A DNA stretch of 53,405 nucleotides, taken from the NCBI GenBank assembly GCA_034925905.1, contig JAYFRL010000029.1:1-53405 (forward strand), read 5' to 3'. Shown here piece after piece: positions 28,465-37,301 of the stretch. This DNA is from JAYFRL01 sp034925905 (GTDB taxonomy: Bacteria; Bacillota; Clostridia; Lachnospirales; Anaerotignaceae). Below the pieces are notes generated by a model. The model was not told the origin of the DNA. It saw only the letters and a program-made list of their open reading frames with translations, and ran no database searches. A program made the position numbers and the translations under genes. Position 1 is the stretch's first letter. The number at the start of each line of letters is the position of its first letter.

Positions 28465-30441
28465 TTATTTATCAATAATTTCAACATATTTTGTCTTTCT
28501 GTTAAATGGATTAAAGGCGGTTCCACCACCTTCGAAAAATTTTCCGAAGAATTCAACATATTGAAGTCTGCTGGCATGAACGAATGAGCCTAAAACATTA
28601 ATTGCAAAGTTGAACGAATGTCCTACAACAATTGCAACAAGCATTACCAAAGCTCCTACGATTCCGCCTCCAGCAAGAGAACCAAGAGTATTTACAACTT
28701 GTGCAATAACTCCTGTTGCAAGTCCAAGGGCAAGAAGTCTTGAATAAGAAAGCACATCTGACAAATAGCCTGTTGAACCATAAAGGCTTCCTAATCCTCC
28801 GAGTAATTTCCCTATTATGCCTTTTTTTTCGCGACCCGCAGTAAAAAGGATACCTAAAGCTCCTACTATGGACATAACTTTTCCTATTGTTGTTACAACA
28901 GGGGCTACCATCCCGCCTATTCCAAAAAGAACAAGGCCTATAAGTAATATGTACCAAAGGAATATATCGCATATTGCATCAAAAAGATGTCCACTCTTAA
29001 TAAGCATATAAGCTTTTATTCCCATACCTGTAAAAAGATGAATAACTCCTAATATAAGAGAGAATATAAGAAGCTTCATAGGGTCTTTAACAGGATCAAA
29101 CCAAGCCGGATTTATTTTCACATCTAAACCAAATAATGTTTTTGCGGCAACCGGTATAAGGTCTCCAAAATAACCGCCGAACATAACGCCCCAGAATGCA
29201 GTTGAAATACCGCAATACATAAACATGGTTACAAGTTTCTTGAGTAACCCTTCAAGCCTATATTTTTTAAGTATTATAAAACATGCAACTGTAAGAATTA
29301 TTCCATAGCTTGCGTCGCTGAGCATAAGCCCGAAGAAAATAAAATAAAACGGCGCAATAAACGGAGTTGGATCTATATCGTTTATAGATGGGGTACTGTA
29401 AAGATCTGTAATTGCTCCAAAAGGTTCAGAAAGCCTACCTTGTCTCGTTAAAATCGGCGTTTCTTCACCCTTTTCAGGTTCTTTTATTTCATAGTAGCAA
29501 CCGTTTGCATCCAATACTTCTTTAACTTTATCTTTGGTGCTTTCTGGCATCCAGCCATCAAAATAAAAGGCTTTTTTAGTTTTTACAATATTGCTTAAAA
29601 TTTTAATTTTATCTCTTTCAATTACAAGGTCATCATATAAATACTCTATTTCAGCCTTGTATTCAGACATAGAAACGAGTTTTTCTTCGCGTTCGCTAAT
29701 ATCCGACAATATTGCAGAAAGCTCTTTTTCAAATAATACAATGTTTTCCGCGGCTTTTCCTGAAAACTCGCTGAAAACAATAGGATTGAAACTGTATTGC
29801 CTTAACGCTTCAAGCATATCGCCTTTATCTTCGATAAGGCACACAACAGAAACATATTGCTGTAAGTCATCGGTGGAAACATTATAAAGAACTGCTCCGT
29901 TTCCAACTTCGCTTATGGCCTTTTCAACATCCGGAAGATTTATTGAAACCGGAATTGTACCGATTAAAACACTGGTATATTTTGTGCCTGAAACTTCCAA
30001 AGGCAAATCATAACCAACCCAAGGCTTTAAAGCTATAATCGCAGTTTTAATTCTGTTTTCATCGTTTCTTAAGCAAGAAATTTCTTTGCTTATTTTGTTT
30101 ATAAGCTCAACATTTTCGAAAATTTTATCTTTATTACCGGTATGATTTTGAAATTCTGAACAAGTTACAGGTTTTCTCGTTTTAAAAAGAGGTTTTTTAC
30201 CCGTATAGTATTTGTCCAAAGCTTCTATGGCCGACGAAACTTCAGAGATTTTTATGTCCTTTGTATATACACCGTTTTCATCGCCGTCTTTTTCCACATA
30301 AGATGACCATTCTTCATCAGTAAGCTTTGAATCTTGGTTGCTGATTTCAACAACACCAATGTTAATAAGGTCCGATAAAAGTTGAGCTTTATTTTCGTTA
30401 AGACCTATGACATTAAGCTTACTCATTTTAACTACAGCCAT
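28465..30441 (-). CDS. ntpI: A/V-type ATPase subunit I (membrane stator)
   Basis: The 658-residue subunit forms the ion half-channels next to the K ring. The N-terminal 330 residues are soluble and partly coiled coil; the C-terminal half has about seven or eight membrane helices, including LMLSDASYGI and GHSFNFAINVLGSFVHASRLQYVEFFGKFF. These are family signatures. The ATG lies inside the end of the previous gene (14-base overlap), so translation is coupled. Confidence 0.94.
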   Translation of the reverse strand: MAVVKMSKLNVIGLNENKAQLLSDLINIGVVEISNQDSKLTDEEWSSYVEKDGDENGVYTKDIKISEVSSAIEALDKYYTGKKPLFKTRKPVTCSEFQNHTGNKDKIFENVELINKISKEISCLRNDENRIKTAIIALKPWVGYDLPLEVSGTKYTSVLIGTIPVSINLPDVEKAISEVGNGAVLYNVSTDDLQQYVSVVCLIEDKGDMLEALRQYSFNPIVFSEFSGKAAENIVLFEKELSAILSDISEREEKLVSMSEYKAEIEYLYDDLVIERDKIKILSNIVKTKKAFYFDGWMPESTKDKVKEVLDANGCYYEIKEPEKGEETPILTRQGRLSEPFGAITDLYSTPSINDIDPTPFIAPFYFIFFGLMLSDASYGIILTVACFIILKKYRLEGLLKKLVTMFMYCGISTAFWGVMFGGYFGDLIPVAAKTLFGLDVKINPAWFDPVKDPMKLLIFSLILGVIHLFTGMGIKAYMLIKSGHLFDAICDIFLWYILLIGLVLFGIGGMVAPVVTTIGKVMSIVGALGILFTAGREKKGIIGKLLGGLGSLYGSTGYLSDVLSYSRLLALGLATGVIAQVVNTLGSLAGGGIVGALVMLVAIVVGHSFNFAINVLGSFVHASRLQYVEFFGKFFEGGGTAFNPFNRKTKYVEIIDK

Positions 30442-30754
30442 TTATGCCCACAACCTTTCCTATAACTGCTTGAATCGCTTTGCTTTTGCGTTCTTCGGCA
30501 GTCTTTTTTACGTCTTCACACTTACGGGCGGCTTCGGCAATAATTTTTTCAACATCTTTACGGCTGTCTTCAACAGCAGATTTTACCATCTGCTCCTGAT
30601 TAAGCTTAGCATGCTTTTTTGCCTCAGCGATCATTTCAGCTGCTTTAACTTTTGCTTCGGCCCGCATTGCTTCTGCTTCTGCGGAGGCCTTAGCTTTTAT
30701 GTTGTCAACTTCTTTTTCAGCTTCAACGATATCTTTGATTACATCAAAAGCCAT
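30428..30754 (-). CDS. A/V-type ATPase subunit H/G-like peripheral stalk protein
   Basis: 108 residues, almost wholly a charged alanine-rich helix with heptad spacing (EAEKEVDNIKAKASAEAEA). It corresponds to NtpF of Enterococcus or subunit H of archaeal ATPases, the partner of subunit E. AGAGGTG lies before the ATG. It is the first gene of the operon. Confidence 0.85.
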   Translation of the reverse strand: MAFDVIKDIVEAEKEVDNIKAKASAEAEAMRAEAKVKAAEMIAEAKKHAKLNQEQMVKSAVEDSRKDVEKIIAEAARKCEDVKKTAEERKSKAIQAVIGKVVGINGCS

Positions 30755-31360
30755 TTTTTAATCACCTCTCTTATGTAATTAATTAATGTGTATAAAAATC
30801 AATTTAAATATATAAATAACGGAAGTTTTCTATATAATATATATTTAAATCAAGTTTCCACCATAGCTTAATTTACAATTTTCTTTTTTAATGAACCAAA
30901 ACTCATACCTGATGACAAAAATTTAACTCAAAGCATATAATTAAACGCAAGAAATTGACAGAAAATAAACATTGTCTAAAAAAACCAACTATTACCCCTT
31001 ATATCATTGATACATACAATATTGATAATAAAATAAAAATTTTTTTTTGTCAATATGCTTTTTCATCAAAATATTCTATTTTCAATCCTCGCATATCTCC
31101 TTTTTTGTATAATTTTACTTTGAGATTCTGTTGTATAACTTTGCAAAATTACACTAAAATCCGGGTTTAAATTTATATATAGACGAAGATTATAGATTAC
31201 TTTTGTCGTAAAATACCTAAAATGACAATTGTTTGTCAAATCTATAATGTACAGGGCTTTTTAATATTCTGAATTCCTTTTCTAAGTATGTAGAATTTTT
31301 CACAAAGTTTTTATTTCATTAATTATTATTAATTTAATTTTGGGAGTAAATATTTCTGCT
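30755..31360. other. AT-rich region upstream of the ATPase operon
   Basis: About 600 very AT-rich bases with no supported ORF or RNA. It must hold the ATPase promoter on the minus strand; several weak TTGA..TATA pairs exist and I cannot pick one. Confidence 0.5.
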
Positions 31361-31480
31361 TTAACAATCATGACCACCCGTAAAACGGGTGGTATGCACT
31401 AAGCCTATAAGGCTTTATTACCCGCTTGAACACTGTTTAAACTTTTTTGTTTAATAGCTTGCTCAATCCGATACTCAAGA
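31361..31480 (-). mobile_element. Decayed right end of a second IS200/IS605-like element
   Basis: ACCACCCGT..ACGGGTGGT at about 31373-31393 is a hairpin. Read on the minus strand it is followed by TCATGATT, exactly as after the hairpin at 168-188, and preceded by a short GCCTTATAGGC palindrome. No transposase frame of useful length remains beside it (a frame ending near 31406 codes only EYRIEQAIKQKS-like residues). It looks like a solo remnant, in the opposite orientation to the element at the left edge. Confidence 0.5.
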
Positions 31481-31533
31481 GATATATCCGTTTTCACTCT
31501 GTTCCGTTATTTGACGTCATATTTCCTCATCCG

Positions 31534-31685
31534 TCATTTTGAGAAACTTTCGTGGCAAGATATCCCATCTTCCCCCGGGCAAGGCGGCTCCGGCATTTAC
31601 CAAGCCCATATGTAGGATTATCCTCAGCGTCTAGGTTTATTATCATTATAATAAAAGCACAAATTCTTCGCTTCACTCATAATGA
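31534..31685. repeat. MITE-like element with short inverted ends
   Basis: TCATTTTGAG at 31534-31543 and CTCATAATGA at 31676-31685 are inverted repeats with one mismatch. The inner sequence is more GC-rich than its surroundings and has no coding potential. The ends resemble widespread small intergenic palindromic repeats of the GTCATTCTGAG..GAAGCGAAGAATC type. The match is short, so this is tentative. Confidence 0.35.
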
Positions 31686-31750
31686 TATGCTATAAGCTTG
31701 CTTCTATATTGTTTCGCACGCTTCGCGAGCTCACCAGGTTAAAGCCACAA

Positions 31751-31790
31751 TATAAAGAGAAACTTAAAATTTTAAGTTCCTCTTTATATG
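31751..31790 (-). terminator. Terminator-like inverted repeat after hslO
   Basis: TATAAAGAGAAACTTAAAA and TTTTAAGTTCCTCTTTATA form a 19-bp stem with one mismatch. It is AT-rich, so weak per base, but long and placed right after the hslO stop. Confidence 0.55.
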
Positions 31791-31795
31791 CTTTG

Positions 31796-32674
31796 TTATG
31801 ATTTTTTATTAATCAGACTTTTAATTTCGTTTGATCCGAATTTATATTCGGTATTACAGAAATTACAAAAAAGTTTGGCTTCTCCCTCTTTTTCAAGAAT
31901 ATCTTTTAACTCATTGATACCAAGGCTTATAAGGGCTCGCTCAACCCTTTCCCTGGAACAGTTACATTTGTATTGCATGGGTATTTTATCAACTATCTGA
32001 TACTTACAATCTTTAAGAATTATATCAAGAATATTGTACGGAGTCATCTCCATATCTAATAAATCTGTTATATATGGCATTTTTAAGATATTGTCCTCAA
32101 GCTTCCCTATGAATTCGTCTGTCGCCTCGGGCATAAGTTGAACTATAAACCCGCCTGCTTTTTTAACGCTACAGTCAGTGTTTATTAAAACCCCCAGACC
32201 GACCGAAGACGGAGTTTGCTGGGACTTAGCATAATAATATGCCAAATCCTCTGCTATTTCTCCGCTTACAAGCTCTATTTGCCCCGTATAAGGTTCTTTT
32301 AACCCTATATCCATGGCAACGCTTAAAGTTCCCTTCCCGATAGCCTTGGCGACATCAAGCTTGCCTCTATTTGCCTCCGGAATATCCGCAAAAGGATTGT
32401 GAACATAACCTCTGACATTTGCAGCAGCGTCTGATGTTACAACGATTCCGCCCAAGGGTCCGTCGCCTTTTATCTGAAGTGTAACTATATCATCTTTTCC
32501 TTTAAGCATCGAACCCATTATTCCCGCTGCAATGAGCGTACGACCAAGAGCCGCCGTTGCAACCGGAGTTGTATTGTGCAAGCTTCTTGCTTTTTCAACC
32601 GTTTCTTTTGCATCGGCAATGAATATTCTGGCGTTTCCGTCTGCAGCAGTTGCTCTTAATATATAATCAGACAT
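31796..32674 (-). CDS. hslO: Redox-regulated chaperone Hsp33
   Basis: Holdase activated by oxidative unfolding. The 292-residue protein has the C-terminal zinc redox switch with C237-x-C239 and C270-xx-C273, as in family members. The N-terminal domain includes TLQIKGDGPLGGIVVTSDA, a strong family stretch. AAGGAGAT lies upstream of the ATG. Confidence 0.95.
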   Translation of the reverse strand: MSDYILRATAADGNARIFIADAKETVEKARSLHNTTPVATAALGRTLIAAGIMGSMLKGKDDIVTLQIKGDGPLGGIVVTSDAAANVRGYVHNPFADIPEANRGKLDVAKAIGKGTLSVAMDIGLKEPYTGQIELVSGEIAEDLAYYYAKSQQTPSSVGLGVLINTDCSVKKAGGFIVQLMPEATDEFIGKLEDNILKMPYITDLLDMEMTPYNILDIILKDCKYQIVDKIPMQYKCNCSRERVERALISLGINELKDILEKEGEAKLFCNFCNTEYKFGSNEIKSLINKKS

Positions 32675-32726
32675 ATTTAATCTCCTTAAATAATAATTTA
32701 TTTATATAAAATTTCCATACAGGATT

Positions 32727-33476
32727 TTATTTTGTAACTTCTTTGGCAATAAAAAACACTCTTTCGCTTTCCTCAGATGGAGGGTTGAAAGTAAACGCAT
32801 CGTAAACATTTAAAAAGCGCATACCGCTTTTTTCTATCGCTTTTTTTATTTCTTCAATAGAGTACGCTTTTTCATAATGTGTTTCTTCGAATCTTCTATA
32901 TTTTCCATCGTTCATTTCAATAAAAAAATTTAAGGAGTATTCGTTTATTTTAAGGGATTCATCATAAAAGTTTTCCCATATATATGCAGAACTATCATTA
33001 ATTTCCGAAAAACTGTTATCCGCAAGTATGTCTTTAAATTTATACTCTGTATTTAAGTCAAATATAAATATCCCTCCGGGCTCAAGATAATTGTTAACAA
33101 GTTTAAATACAGAAACCAATTCATCAGAATCTGTTATATAATTAATGCTGTCCATGGGCGATATTATAGAGTCGACAGTCCCATAAAGTTCAAATTCGCG
33201 CATATCCTGAAGTAGATAAAGTATCTTTCCCGAGCCTTCTTTCCGTTTTGCAATGGATAACATCTCTTCTGAGATGTCTATACCTATCATATCATACCCC
33301 ATTTCGGAAAGAAGTCTTGTAATATTCCCTGTCCCGCATCCAAGTTCCGCAACAAGTTTAGGTTCAAGATGATTTTTATCCCATATATCTTTAATATAGT
33401 CTGTCCATAAGTTATAATTGATGTCTTTCATAAATATGTCATAAACCAAAGCAAAACCTTCATAATTTTTCATCAT
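32727..33476 (-). CDS. Class I SAM-dependent methyltransferase
   Basis: 249 residues with the SAM motif VAELGCGTGN at 42-51, the acidic residue at the end of strand 2 (GIDIS), and a post-motif III region typical of small-molecule methyltransferases. The substrate cannot be told. AAGGGGAT precedes tandem ATGs at 33476 and 33473; either could be used. It lies 52 bases upstream of hslO and may be co-transcribed. Confidence 0.85.
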   Translation of the reverse strand: MMKNYEGFALVYDIFMKDINYNLWTDYIKDIWDKNHLEPKLVAELGCGTGNITRLLSEMGYDMIGIDISEEMLSIAKRKEGSGKILYLLQDMREFELYGTVDSIISPMDSINYITDSDELVSVFKLVNNYLEPGGIFIFDLNTEYKFKDILADNSFSEINDSSAYIWENFYDESLKINEYSLNFFIEMNDGKYRRFEETHYEKAYSIEEIKKAIEKSGMRFLNVYDAFTFNPPSEESERVFFIAKEVTK

Positions 33477-33584
33477 ATATCCCCTTAAACATCTTTATAA
33501 ATTTATATATTACAGTCATAATTACAACAAATCAAGGTGAAATCAAAAAACAAACTCTTCTTTTTAATAAAAAGCCAAAAGCAT

Positions 33585-33613
33585 TTGACACTCTTTAGCT
33601 TTAGTGCTATTAT
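33585..33613 (+). promoter_or_regulatory. Consensus sigma-A promoter of the asd-dap operon
   Basis: A perfect TTGACA at 33585-33590 and TATTAT at 33608-33613 are 17 bases apart. Transcription would start near 33620, just before the lysine riboswitch. Confidence 0.8.
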
Positions 33614-33631
33614 TTATATACAAATAAATAA

Positions 33632-33815
33632 AAAGTAGAGGTGCATTTTTCAATAGTACATATAATGATGCAGTAGGTGTATATGATTTATATGGAAAGG
33701 GGACAATGCCGAAGGCTAAAAAAACCTTACAGTTTTCAGTCTGGATATACAGTTAAGAGCTGCATGTCTGTCATCTTTTGGATGGAGCGCTACTTGGCAA
33801 CTTTATTAAGCAGAC
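33632..33815 (+). promoter_or_regulatory. Lysine riboswitch (L box)
   Basis: The conserved core blocks of the lysine aptamer appear in order: AGAGGTGC (33637-33644), AGTAGGTG, GGAAAGGGGACAATGCCGAAGG (33694-33715), CTGGATATACAG and the closing GGAGCGCTAC (33784-33793). It precedes the lysine/diaminopimelate genes asd-dapA-dapB, which is the known target set. A 73-residue ORF overlapping it is a shadow. Confidence 0.88.
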
Positions 33816-33835
33816 TTTGTTTTGCTTGTATTATG

Positions 33836-33863
33836 TCGGCGCTTTTGCACCGATTTTTTTTAT
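33836..33863 (+). terminator. Riboswitch-controlled intrinsic terminator
   Basis: CGGCGC and GCACCG form a short hairpin around TTTT, followed by a long T run. Lysine binding to the aptamer upstream is expected to favour it, switching off the operon. Confidence 0.7.
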
Positions 33864-33894
33864 TTGTAAAAATAATTTATGGAGTGAGCTTTAA

Positions 33895-34890
33895 ATGAAA
33901 AAAATTAATTTGGCAGTTGTTGGTGCAACAGGAATGGTAGGCAGGACATTTTTAAAAGTTTTAGAAGAAAAAAACCTGCCAATTGAAAATTTTTATGTTA
34001 TGGCGTCTAAGCGTTCTGCCGGAAGTGAGGTTATCTTTAAAGGCAAGCCTTATATTGTCGAAGAGCTTACCGAAACCTCTTTTGATAAGCCTATAGATAT
34101 AGCCCTTTTTTCCGCCGGCGGGAGTGTAAGTGCAAAATTCGCTCCGATTGCAGCTTCAAAAGGTGTAACTGTTATAGATAACAGCGCTCAATGGCGTATG
34201 GATCCGGATGTGCCTCTTGTTGTTCCCGAGGTTAACCCCGAAGATGTAAAATCTATTAAAAAAGGCATCATAGCAAATCCGAACTGTTCAACAATTCAGG
34301 CTATGGTTGCTCTTAAGCCTCTTGACGATAAATATGATATAAAAAGGATTGTATATTCTACATATCAGGCTGTTTCCGGCGCTGGTCATGCAGGATGGGA
34401 GGACTTGGAAAACGGGCTTAAGGGTCTTCCTAACAAAAAATTTCCCCACCCTATTGCAAATAACTGTCTCCCTCATATAGATGTATTTTTAGATAACGAT
34501 TACACAAAAGAAGAAATGAAAATGATATGGGAGACAAAAAAGATTCTTCATAAAGAAACCTTAAAAATTACTGCAACAACAGTAAGGGTACCTGTTTTCA
34601 ACAGCCATTCTGAATCAATAAATGTTGAATTCAACAAAGCTTTTGATATAAACGAGCTTAAAGATGTGTTGACAAATGCAAAGGGGTTGATAGTCCAAGA
34701 TTCGCCAAAGGACAATTTGTATCCCCTTGCTGTCAACGCAACAGATCATGACGAGGTTTATGTAGGCAGAATAAGAAGAGACGAAAGTGTTGAAAGCGGA
34801 GTTAATCTTTGGGTTGTGGCCGATAACATAAGAAAAGGAGCCGCTACAAACGCAATTCAAATAGCAGAATTATTAATAAATAATTTATAA
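33895..34890 (+). CDS. asd: Aspartate-semialdehyde dehydrogenase
   Basis: NADPH-dependent reduction of aspartyl phosphate to aspartate semialdehyde, the branch point to lysine and threonine/methionine. The NADP motif GATGMVGRTFL is at the N-terminus and the catalytic cysteine is C131 in NPNCSTIQ. 331 residues, GGAGTGAG before the ATG. First gene of the riboswitch-controlled operon. Confidence 0.96.
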   Translation: MKKINLAVVGATGMVGRTFLKVLEEKNLPIENFYVMASKRSAGSEVIFKGKPYIVEELTETSFDKPIDIALFSAGGSVSAKFAPIAASKGVTVIDNSAQWRMDPDVPLVVPEVNPEDVKSIKKGIIANPNCSTIQAMVALKPLDDKYDIKRIVYSTYQAVSGAGHAGWEDLENGLKGLPNKKFPHPIANNCLPHIDVFLDNDYTKEEMKMIWETKKILHKETLKITATTVRVPVFNSHSESINVEFNKAFDINELKDVLTNAKGLIVQDSPKDNLYPLAVNATDHDEVYVGRIRRDESVESGVNLWVVADNIRKGAATNAIQIAELLINNL

Positions 34891-34910
34891 AATCAAGAGG
34901 AGGTCTTAAG

Positions 34911-35789
34911 ATGTCATTATTTATTGGATCTGGAGTTGCAATTGTCACACCATTTGATGAAAATTTCAAAGTAAACTATGATAAATTAAGGGAATTAATA
35001 GATTTCCAGCTTGCGAATTCAACAGACGCAATAATTATCTGCGGAACAACAGGTGAAGCTTCTGTGCTTACCGATGAAGAACAAATAGATTGCATAAAAT
35101 TTACTGTTGATTATGTCAACAAAAGAGTCCCTGTTATCGCAGGCGCAGGAAGCAATGATACAAATCATGCCATTCATCTTGCAAGCGAAAGCGAAGCTGT
35201 TGGAGCAGACGGAGTTCTTCTTGTTACTCCGTATTATAACAAAACAACCCAAAAAGGTCTTGTCGCACATTACACGAAAATAGCAAACAGTATAAATATT
35301 CCAATAATACTTTACAATGTCCCCGGAAGAACCGGGATGAGTATTTCTCCGGAAACATGCTATGAGCTTTCAAAGGTTAAAAATATAATAGGAATCAAGG
35401 AAGCAAGCGGAAACTTTGGCAATATTGCAAAAATAGCCGCACTTTGCCCTGATTTTGACATATATTCGGGTAATGATGATCAGATTCTTCCTATTCTCTC
35501 GTTGGGTGGTAAAGGTGTTATTTCGGTTCTTGCCAACATTGCGCCAAAAAAAGTCCATGACATGGTTATGAATTTCTTTAACGGAAATATAAAAGAAAGC
35601 ACACGCCTTCAGCTTGAGGCAATATGCCTTATAGAAGCGTTATTTGTTGAAGTTAATCCTATCCCTGTTAAAACATCCCTTAACCTTATGGGATATAATG
35701 TAGGAAAATGCAAACTTCCTTTGGTTGATATGGAAGAAAAAAATCTTAAGCTTCTTAAAAAAGAGCTTAAAGATTACGGCTTGATTTGA
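34911..35789 (+). CDS. dapA: 4-hydroxy-tetrahydrodipicolinate synthase
   Basis: Condenses pyruvate with aspartate semialdehyde. The Schiff-base lysine is K163 in GIKEASGN, the CGTTGEA motif supplies the catalytic threonines and ILYNVPGRTG the tyrosine. 292 residues, typical. GAGGAGG lies before the ATG, 20 bases after asd. Confidence 0.97.
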   Translation: MSLFIGSGVAIVTPFDENFKVNYDKLRELIDFQLANSTDAIIICGTTGEASVLTDEEQIDCIKFTVDYVNKRVPVIAGAGSNDTNHAIHLASESEAVGADGVLLVTPYYNKTTQKGLVAHYTKIANSINIPIILYNVPGRTGMSISPETCYELSKVKNIIGIKEASGNFGNIAKIAALCPDFDIYSGNDDQILPILSLGGKGVISVLANIAPKKVHDMVMNFFNGNIKESTRLQLEAICLIEALFVEVNPIPVKTSLNLMGYNVGKCKLPLVDMEEKNLKLLKKELKDYGLI

Positions 35790-35799
35790 GGTGTTTATA

Positions 35800-36549
35800 A
35801 TGACTAATATTATTCTTCATGGATGTAACGGGCGTATGGGTAAAGCTGTCATGGCGGCTGTGAATGAAGACCCTTCCTCGCAGATAGTTGCCGGGATAGA
35901 TGTTTTGGAAGCTTCTCTCCCCTTTCCTACATATATAAATATAAATAAATGCACGGAGGGCGCAGATGTTATAATAGATTTTTCAAATCCCAAAGCAACG
36001 CCGGCTCTTCTGGAATTTGCAAAGAACAGAAATATTCCCCTCGTTCTTTGCACTACAGGTCTTAGTGATTCCGATATGGAAAATGTTAAAAAAGCCGCCC
36101 AAAGCATTGCCATATTAAAATCTGCAAATATGTCTTTGGGGGTAAACCTTATAATCAATCTTGTCAAAAAAGCCACCGAGATTTTGTATGATTCAAACTT
36201 CGACATTGAGATTATCGAAAAACATCACAACCAAAAAATTGACGCGCCAAGCGGAACCGCAATGGCAATCGCAGATGCAATAAACGAAAGCTTAGACAAT
36301 TCTCTTGAATATGTTTATGACAGAACTCCTTTAAAGGAAAAACGCAAAAAAAACCAGATTGGGATTCATGCAATCCGCGGAGGAACAATTGTCGGTGAAC
36401 ACGAGGTTATCTTTGCAGGTAAAAACGAAATAGTGGAAATATCTCATAGGGCTATGTCAAGAGAAATATTTGCAACGGGCGCCTTGAAAGCCGCAAAGTT
36501 TCTTTCGGGCAAACCGGCAGGGTTTTACACAATGAATAATATTTTTTAA
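35800..36549 (+). CDS. dapB: 4-hydroxy-tetrahydrodipicolinate reductase
   Basis: Reduces the DapA product. The nucleotide motif GCNGRMGKAV and the catalytic signature EIIEKHHNQKIDAPSGTA are clear. I use ATG 35800 because TGAGGTG directly precedes it; a GTG nine bases earlier is within that site. 249 residues. In a spore former DapA/DapB also feed dipicolinate synthesis. Confidence 0.96.
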   Translation: MTNIILHGCNGRMGKAVMAAVNEDPSSQIVAGIDVLEASLPFPTYININKCTEGADVIIDFSNPKATPALLEFAKNRNIPLVLCTTGLSDSDMENVKKAAQSIAILKSANMSLGVNLIINLVKKATEILYDSNFDIEIIEKHHNQKIDAPSGTAMAIADAINESLDNSLEYVYDRTPLKEKRKKNQIGIHAIRGGTIVGEHEVIFAGKNEIVEISHRAMSREIFATGALKAAKFLSGKPAGFYTMNNIF

Positions 36550-36555
36550 CAAATT

Positions 36556-36592
36556 TAAAGCCTTTCCGTAAGGTACGGGAAGGCTTTTTTAC
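36556..36592 (+). terminator. Terminator of the asd-dapA-dapB operon
   Basis: AAGCCTTTCCGT (36558-36569) pairs with ACGGGAAGGCTT (36575-36586) over 12 bp, followed by a T run. Confidence 0.85.
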
Positions 36593-36624
36593 GTTCAACC
36601 GGGCTGTTTTCCCCGGCTTTATTG

Positions 36625-36660
36625 CTAAAAAAGCAACCGCCTGTTAAGCGGTTGCTTTTT
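36625..36660 (-). terminator. Terminator of the CobO-like gene, usable from both sides
   Basis: AAGCAACCGC and GCGGTTGCTT form a perfect stem, flanked by A residues on the left and T residues on the right. It overlaps the last bases of the convergent gene. Confidence 0.8.
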
Positions 36661-37153
36661 ATGTCGTCTTTTTTTCGGTCTGGATGACATACACAAAATT
36701 AGCCATATCCATAATTTCCTGGTTTACTTGGGTTCCCGTTAAAATAACACTCATAAACCCCTGTTTTTTTGATAAAGTCTCAAGAAAATCATCTTTGCTT
36801 ATATACCCTTGGTTTATTGCCTCAATAATTCCGTCTAATATTAATAAATCACATTCACCTGTATCAAAAATCTTTTTAGTAAAGTTAAAGGCTGTATGAA
36901 TCTCATTTTTAATCTCTTTCCTAATGCTTTCATCAAAAGACTCAATTCCGTCCCTGATTTTTTCAAATCTGAAAACATTGAAGTCTGGTTCAAGTTTTTT
37001 TAGCACGGTAGCCTCTTTGGTATTGTTATAATCCAAAAACTGTATCATTATTACTTTAAGACCGCTACTGACAGCTCTTATCCCTTGTCCTATGGCAATC
37101 GTTGTTTTGCCCCTGCCTTCTCCATGATAAATATATATATATCCTTTATCCAA
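36659..37153 (-). CDS. CobO/BtuR-family ATP:corrinoid adenosyltransferase homolog, Walker B altered
   Basis: Family members transfer the adenosyl group of ATP to cob(I)alamin-type corrinoids. The P-loop GEGRGKTT is at residues 11-18. The Walker B-like stretch is LLILDGIIEA at 103-112, where the family usually has LDE; the glutamate is G108 here, one base from GAA/GAG. The 164 residues are otherwise full length. No other cobalamin genes are nearby. Function as an adenosyltransferase is therefore uncertain. Confidence 0.75.
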   Translation of the reverse strand: MDKGYIYIYHGEGRGKTTIAIGQGIRAVSSGLKVIMIQFLDYNNTKEATVLKKLEPDFNVFRFEKIRDGIESFDESIRKEIKNEIHTAFNFTKKIFDTGECDLLILDGIIEAINQGYISKDDFLETLSKKQGFMSVILTGTQVNQEIMDMANFVYVIQTEKKTT

Positions 37154-37301
37154 AACTTCCAGCTCCCATTAATCATATATAAAATATGCAAAATCAAAAC
37201 GAGATGTTTTTAATTATGTAGATTATTCCAGATTGAAGCACAAAGGAAATGATACACTTATAGAAAGTTTTTGTCAATAATAAATTTTACATAAAAATCC
37301 A

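Noticed and set aside
33677..33898. 73-residue ORF on the plus strand before asd
   Set aside because: It lies over the lysine riboswitch and terminator and has no ribosome site.
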